Shown here one piece after another: positions 60,302 through 64,000 of a stretch of 64,000 nt of DNA. The notes below the pieces were generated by a model. That model did not search any database, was not told the DNA's origin, and saw only the letters and a program-made list of their open reading frames with translations. Positions within the stretch are counted from its first letter, which is position 1, and each line of letters opens with the position of its first letter. Origin of the DNA: an uncultured Campylobacter sp. (lineage in GTDB: Bacteria; Campylobacterota; Campylobacteria; Campylobacterales; Campylobacteraceae); contig NZ_CALJPG010000021.1 in assembly GCF_937980635.1 (NCBI RefSeq), forward strand, positions 117,489-181,488, written 5' to 3'. The position numbers were made by a program, and so were the translations under genes.

Positions 60302-61231
60302 TTGGAAAATAGAACTTCATACACGATAGTAGGCGCATTTGTTATGATCTGCGTCGCGGCTCTTACGGCATTTATGTGGTGGATGCTTACTAAGACCGAC
60401 CGCAGCGAGAGCTACCGCTCCTACTATATCCACACAAAAGAGCTTCCCGTAGGCATTAAGGAGAATTCCGAGGTTAAATTTATCGGCGTAAATGCGGGCA
60501 TTATTAAAAGTATCGACTTTGCCGATATCGAAAATGCGATTATTGAGATTGAAATTTCGGTAAAAAGCAAGCTACCGATCTCGCAAGATAGCGTCGCTAA
60601 GGTAGAATCTCAAGGCATCAGTGGAATCGCGTTTATAAATATCACGAAAGGAAGTGGCAAACTTTTCCCGCCGAATGATAAAAAGCCGATAATTGCGCTG
60701 GATAAAACGCTTCTTGATAAAATCGGCTCTAAAGCTGAAGTCATAACCGACAGCGTGAGTGAGATGATCTTTAAGATTAATGGGCTGTTGTCTAAGCAAA
60801 ATACCGATAAAGTGGATAGAATTCTATCTTCGATGGATAAATTTAGCGCCGAGTTAAGTGATGAGAAAAAATTCCAAAGCTTAGACGCGCTGCTTGCTAA
60901 CGTAAATACTCTCATAGCAAATTTAAACGAGCGCGAGAAAGAACTAGACGCGCTGCTAGACAATCTAAACGCCTTTGCCGTGAGTGCTGCCAATCTATCG
61001 AATTCACTGGATAAAACCGCAGGCATCATCACTAAGCGTATCGATCGCGGCGAGTACAATCTAAAAGCGATCTTGGATCCTACGCTTGAGGAGGCAAAAA
61101 GCACTCTTGGCGAGCTAAAAAAATCGCTTAGAGAATTCCAAGGCGCGATGTTTAGGCTAGAGGACAATCCTTACGATTTCTTTTTTAAAGACACTTCTAA
61201 AGGCGCGGATCGCGACGATAAAAAGGAATAA
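60302..61231 (+). CDS. mlaD: MlaD-type MCE-domain protein
   Basis: A 309-residue protein with a single N-terminal membrane helix (TIVGAFVMICVAALTAFMWW). An MCE domain follows (SYYIHTKELPVGIKENSEVK, FIGVNAGIIKSIDF), and then a long helical region (about 150-290) whose heptads suggest an extended oligomer. MCE proteins form the periplasmic ring that binds phospholipids. The start is a TTG just after AGGAGAAAAG. The lipoprotein gene follows two bases later. Confidence 0.9.
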   Translation: MENRTSYTIVGAFVMICVAALTAFMWWMLTKTDRSESYRSYYIHTKELPVGIKENSEVKFIGVNAGIIKSIDFADIENAIIEIEISVKSKLPISQDSVAKVESQGISGIAFINITKGSGKLFPPNDKKPIIALDKTLLDKIGSKAEVITDSVSEMIFKINGLLSKQNTDKVDRILSSMDKFSAELSDEKKFQSLDALLANVNTLIANLNEREKELDALLDNLNAFAVSAANLSNSLDKTAGIITKRIDRGEYNLKAILDPTLEEAKSTLGELKKSLREFQGAMFRLEDNPYDFFFKDTSKGADRDDKKE

Positions 61232-61233
61232 AG

Positions 61234-61797
61234 ATGAAAAATTTTATAAAGTTTACGCTTGCTGCGACGCTAGCAGCGATATTTTTAGGCGGCTGCTTAG
61301 CCAAGCAGGCTAAGCCATACACCTACTACGAGCTGCGTTATGATCAAAAGCGCTGCGTAAATCCTAGCGGTGCGCGCAAAAATATCTTTATCGACACCAT
61401 CACGGCGACCGATCTCGTCGATAGGCGGGATATTTTAATAGTGGATTTTAGAAACCGAACGCGGTTCGCAAGCGACGCCAAATTTATCACGATGCCTAGC
61501 GAGATGGTATATAAGGCGCTGCTTGATGCGGCATTTTCCACCTGCTCGCTAAATCCGATCTTTGTGCCAAAAGAGCGGGATTTGCGCTTAAAAACCAGTA
61601 TAGTAGCGCTTCAGATCAATAACGATCAGGCAACCGTCACGATGGGATATGAAATTTTAAATTCTTTAGAAAGCATAAAATCAGGCATCGTCACTAAGCG
61701 CGTTTTCGTGCCTGATCCCAGCTCGCAAAGCATTTATAATGCTCTAAATTTAGCGCTTAATGAGAGCATAAACGAAATTTTAAAGGCTCTTAGATGA
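61234..61797 (+). CDS. ABC-transport auxiliary lipoprotein (MlaB/PqiC/LinL-like) of the mla operon
   Basis: A 187-residue predicted lipoprotein: signal peptide, then the lipobox LGGC with Cys21. The mature part (AKQAKPYTYYELRYDQ, FIDTITATDLVDRRDILIVD) resembles the auxiliary lipoproteins of MCE transporters, which dock the MlaD ring to the outer membrane or stabilise it. It starts two bases after the mlaD stop and overlaps ruvA by four bases. Confidence 0.8.
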   Translation: MKNFIKFTLAATLAAIFLGGCLAKQAKPYTYYELRYDQKRCVNPSGARKNIFIDTITATDLVDRRDILIVDFRNRTRFASDAKFITMPSEMVYKALLDAAFSTCSLNPIFVPKERDLRLKTSIVALQINNDQATVTMGYEILNSLESIKSGIVTKRVFVPDPSSQSIYNALNLALNESINEILKALR

Positions 61798-62348
61798 TAG
61801 CGGCGATCGAAGGAATTATCACGCGTAAGGAGCCCACTGCTTGCGTCATTAAATGCGCTAGCGGCGTGAGCTACGCTCTTTCATTGTCATTAAATACCTC
61901 CGCGAAGCTCACGCAGGGCAAGCTGACCGAGCTTGCGTGCGTACAAATTCTGCGCGAGGATGCCGATTTGCTGTACGGGTTTTTAGACGAGAGTGAAAAA
62001 AAGATGTTTGAAACCCTAATCAAACTTAGTGGCGTAGGTGCAAGCACGGCAATGGCGGTTTGTTCGACGCTCGCTCCGCAGGATTTCGCGCGTTGCGTAG
62101 CTACGGGGAATGCTGCGACGCTAACTTCAGTTCCGGGCATCGGCCCAAAGACCGCTAGACGGATCATTGCCGAACTAGGCGATGCGAAGCTAATGGAATT
62201 CGGTCCTAGCGAGACTTATAAAAACGAAGCGGCGTCCGCGCTACAAAGCCTTGGATTTAAGCGCGATAAGATCAATCAAATTTTAGCGGGATGCAGCAGC
62301 ACGAATACGTCAGATCTTGTTAAAGAGGCGTTAAAAAAATTAGCGTAG
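61794..62348 (+). CDS. ruvA: Holliday junction DNA-binding protein RuvA
   Basis: A 184-residue protein that forms the tetrameric platform for the RuvB motor at Holliday junctions. Domain 1 is the OB fold (MIAAIEGIITRKEPTACVIK). Domain 2 has two helix-hairpin-helix motifs (KMFETLIKLSGVGASTAMAV and LTSVPGIGPKTARRIIAEL). Domain 3 is a small helical tail (AASALQSLGFKRDKINQIL). The length is typical. It overlaps the lipoprotein gene as ATGA, which ties it to the mla transcript; ddl follows after 23 bases. Confidence 0.96.
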   Translation: MIAAIEGIITRKEPTACVIKCASGVSYALSLSLNTSAKLTQGKLTELACVQILREDADLLYGFLDESEKKMFETLIKLSGVGASTAMAVCSTLAPQDFARCVATGNAATLTSVPGIGPKTARRIIAELGDAKLMEFGPSETYKNEAASALQSLGFKRDKINQILAGCSSTNTSDLVKEALKKLA

Positions 62349-62371
62349 AAAATAAAATTTGAAGGAAAGCA

Positions 62372-63403
62372 ATGAAATTTGGCATAGTTTTTGGAGCTCA
62401 AAGCTACGAGCACGAAGTAAGTATCATCTCGGCAATTGCCGTTAAAAATGCCCTAAAAGGCTGGGACTTGGAGTTTGTATTTTGCGATAAAAATCGCAAA
62501 TTTTACCGCATCGAGGATAAAAATATGCGCGCGGCATATTTTAAGCAGGGTGGCTATGCTAAAGCAAAAGAGCTTAGCATCGGCGCGGGCGGATTTTTTG
62601 AGAGTGGAATGTTTAGCAAAAGCATGCTAGAAGTCGGCACATATATCAATCTAATCCACGGCTGCGATGGCGAGGATGGCAAAATGGCAGCGCTATTTGA
62701 GTTTTTTGGCATCCCTTATATCGGACCTCGCATCGAAGCTAGCGTTCTAAGTTATAATAAAATTTTAACCAAGCACCTAGCTGCAATCGCAAATGTAAAA
62801 ACCCTGCCGTATGAGATCGTAAATCGTACTAGTCTGCCTAATTTTAATTTTCCGATCATCGTTAAGCCCGCTCATTTGGGCTCTAGCATCGGAATTTCTA
62901 TAGCCAAGAACGAAAGCGAGTTTAGCTATGCGCTGGATCAGGCTTTTGAGCTGGACGACAGCGCGATCGTAGAGCCGTACTGGGAAAACGTAAAGGAATT
63001 CAATCTCGCAGGCGCTAAAATAGACGGCAAAATCGTATTTTCAAACATCGAAGAGCCGAAAAAAGAGGGCTATTTAAATTTCGATCGTAAATATTTGGAT
63101 TTTTCGCGTAGTGGCGCGATCGAGCCCGCTCGTCCTGGCGCTTTGCTAGAGGGCAAGATGAAAGATGCCTTTACGCGGCTTTATAACGCAGGATCATTCG
63201 ATGGCGCGCTCATTCGCTGCGATTTTTTTGAAAAAGAGGGCGAAATTTATCTAAACGAGATAAATCCAAATCCTGGTAGCCTCGCAAACTACCTATTTGA
63301 TGATTTCTCCGAGGTCTTAGCAGCTCTTGCTTCGTCGCTGCCGCCGATGAGACAGATCCCTGTAAGCTACGAGCTGATCACCAAAATCACCGCTAATAAG
63401 TAG
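62372..63403 (+). CDS. ddl: D-alanine-D-alanine ligase
   Basis: An ATP-grasp ligase of 343 residues that joins two D-Ala for the peptidoglycan stem peptide. Signatures are the N-terminal GAQSYEHEVSIISA, LIHGCDGEDGKMAALFEFFG, the serine loop IVKPAHLGSSIGISIAKNE and the C-terminal GALIRCDFF / LNEINPNPGS with Mg ligands. It has the active-site Tyr region YIGP. The ribosome site is GAAGGAAAG. A Phd-like gene follows after a 60-base AT-rich gap. Confidence 0.95.
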   Translation: MKFGIVFGAQSYEHEVSIISAIAVKNALKGWDLEFVFCDKNRKFYRIEDKNMRAAYFKQGGYAKAKELSIGAGGFFESGMFSKSMLEVGTYINLIHGCDGEDGKMAALFEFFGIPYIGPRIEASVLSYNKILTKHLAAIANVKTLPYEIVNRTSLPNFNFPIIVKPAHLGSSIGISIAKNESEFSYALDQAFELDDSAIVEPYWENVKEFNLAGAKIDGKIVFSNIEEPKKEGYLNFDRKYLDFSRSGAIEPARPGALLEGKMKDAFTRLYNAGSFDGALIRCDFFEKEGEIYLNEINPNPGSLANYLFDDFSEVLAALASSLPPMRQIPVSYELITKITANK

Positions 63404-63463
63404 CCAATCGTTTAAAATTTTACGCTAAATTTTGCGTAAAATTTTACTCTAAAAGGTCGAGTT

Positions 63464-63682
63464 ATGATAAATCAAGACGAAATTTACACCGCTACCGAGA
63501 TCGTGCGCAACTTCAGCACCGTTTTAAACAAGATCAAAAACCAAGAGATCAAAAAAGCCCTGATCGTCAAAAACAACAAATTCGAAGCCGTGATGATCAG
63601 TATGAGCGAGTTTGAGCGGCTCGAAAAGGCAGTCGAGCTGCTCAAAGCCGTTTACGCTAAAAGGAGCGGCGGTGGCGAGTAA
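63464..63682 (+). CDS. Phd/YefM-like antitoxin-type protein
   Basis: A 72-residue protein with the Phd/YefM pattern: a short N-terminal DNA-binding part (YTATEIVRNFSTVLNKIKN), then strands and helix (KKALIVKNNKFEAVMISMSE, FERLEKAVELL). Such proteins normally neutralise a toxin encoded directly downstream, but here an alpha/beta hydrolase gene overlaps the end by 11 bases and no toxin is seen. It may be a solitary antitoxin or regulator. AAAAGGTCGAG precedes the start. Confidence 0.7.
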   Translation: MINQDEIYTATEIVRNFSTVLNKIKNQEIKKALIVKNNKFEAVMISMSEFERLEKAVELLKAVYAKRSGGGE

Positions 63683-64000
63683 GGAGCTCGTCTGCGGAGG
63701 CGAGAGCTACAAAATCAGCTACGAAATTTCAAACCTACAGCGCGAGCAATATATTTTGGTACTGCACGGTTGGGGCGCAAACAAGGCGCTTATGTCTAGG
63801 GTTTTTGCGGACAAATTCCGCCGTTACGCGATAGTGTGCGTCGATCTGCCGGGATTTGGCGCCAGCTCGCAGCCCGCGCGCGCCCTTGGCAGCGAGGGTT
63901 ACGCGGAGATTATGCGCGCCTTTATCGCAGCTTTCGGCAAGCAACCCGCAGCAATAATGGGGCATAGTTTCGGCGGCAAGATCGCTGCATTGCTGGCTCC
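63672..64000 (+). CDS. Alpha/beta hydrolase (3' end beyond the window)
   Basis: An open frame starts with GTG at 63672 inside the end of the Phd-like gene (11-base overlap, AAGGAG six to eleven bases upstream) and runs off the window at 64000, so only about 109 residues are visible. It shows the oxyanion strand ILVLHGWGANK, VCVDLPGFGASS and the nucleophile elbow IMGHSFGGKIAALLA with its serine, typical of alpha/beta hydrolases. In related genomes such a gene lies between ddl and murF, which makes a housekeeping role likely but unproven. The catalytic Asp and His are outside the window. Confidence 0.85.
   Translation, partial: MASKELVCGGESYKISYEISNLQREQYILVLHGWGANKALMSRVFADKFRRYAIVCVDLPGFGASSQPARALGSEGYAEIMRAFIAAFGKQPAAIMGHSFGGKIAALLA

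Noticed and set aside
1..64000. tRNA, rRNA or transposase genes
   Set aside because: I looked for tRNA-like ends, rRNA words and transposase motifs in the spacers and saw none that I could support.

Overview
The window looks like the chromosome of a Campylobacterota species, most likely an oral, G+C-richer Campylobacter of the gracilis/showae/rectus kind rather than C. jejuni. The reasons are the futalosine-pathway gene mqnC, a putative TsdA-type dihaem cytochrome, NapC/NrfH-type and tetrahaem cytochromes paired with a periplasmic flavoprotein reductase, an Opr-type porin, and the dense AAATTT / AAATTTTAAAATTT words in spacers. The species assignment is inference from gene content and base composition only.

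Layout. 1-7.1 kb: the 3' part of murG, a Sel1-repeat protein with a small membrane protein, htpG behind a consensus promoter that carries a CIRCE-like element, a major porin with a clear terminator, and an AT-rich orphan gene. 7.5-11.3 kb: a periplasmic respiratory reductase operon (flavoprotein, tetrahaem cytochrome, NapC/NrfH-type quinol dehydrogenase) divergent from a LysR regulator, with a 17-bp palindrome between them. 11.6-29.5 kb: an almost unbroken minus-strand operon that has nearly every component of an aryl polyene (APE) cluster. It holds a phosphopantetheinyl transferase, two active ketosynthases, a chain-length-factor-like partner, ketoreductase, two dehydratase domains (one fused to the adenylating ligase), two ACPs, acyltransferases, glycosyltransferase, thioesterase, LolA-like and DUF3261-type lipoprotein partners, and an MMPL exporter. 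30.3-39.8 kb: a TsdA-like cytochrome, then hisS-speA-cysE and an aminotransferase gene in one overlapping run, then two small hypothetical genes. 40-43 kb: a recG enlarged by about 400 residues. 44-57.9 kb: an M16-like protein without its metal site, mqnC, a MntA/HepT-type toxin-antitoxin pair, NfeD plus a stomatin-like protein, two convergent MFS transporters, an MsbA-like ABC exporter, cysS and murJ. 57.9-64 kb: an Mla-type lipid transport operon (mlaE, mlaF, mlaD, lipoprotein) running into ruvA, ddl, a Phd-like protein and the start of an alpha/beta hydrolase gene.

The most unusual property is the spacer DNA. Many gaps of 0.4-1.5 kb hold no recognisable gene and consist of degenerate short repeats built on an AAATTT core (often GCGATRAAATTTY). 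Such islands break otherwise overlapping operons twice inside the APE cluster and once inside the mla operon. Similar sequence also appears in frame, as low-complexity inserts and tails, in several APE enzymes, in an NfeD-like protein and most strikingly in RecG.

How the genes work together. The APE operon should make an acyl-ACP-bound polyene from an adenylated aromatic starter and move it to the outer membrane. Envelope functions recur elsewhere in the window (MurG, MurJ, Ddl, MsbA, Mla, porin). The respiratory genes fit an anaerobic or microaerobic, menaquinone-based lifestyle.
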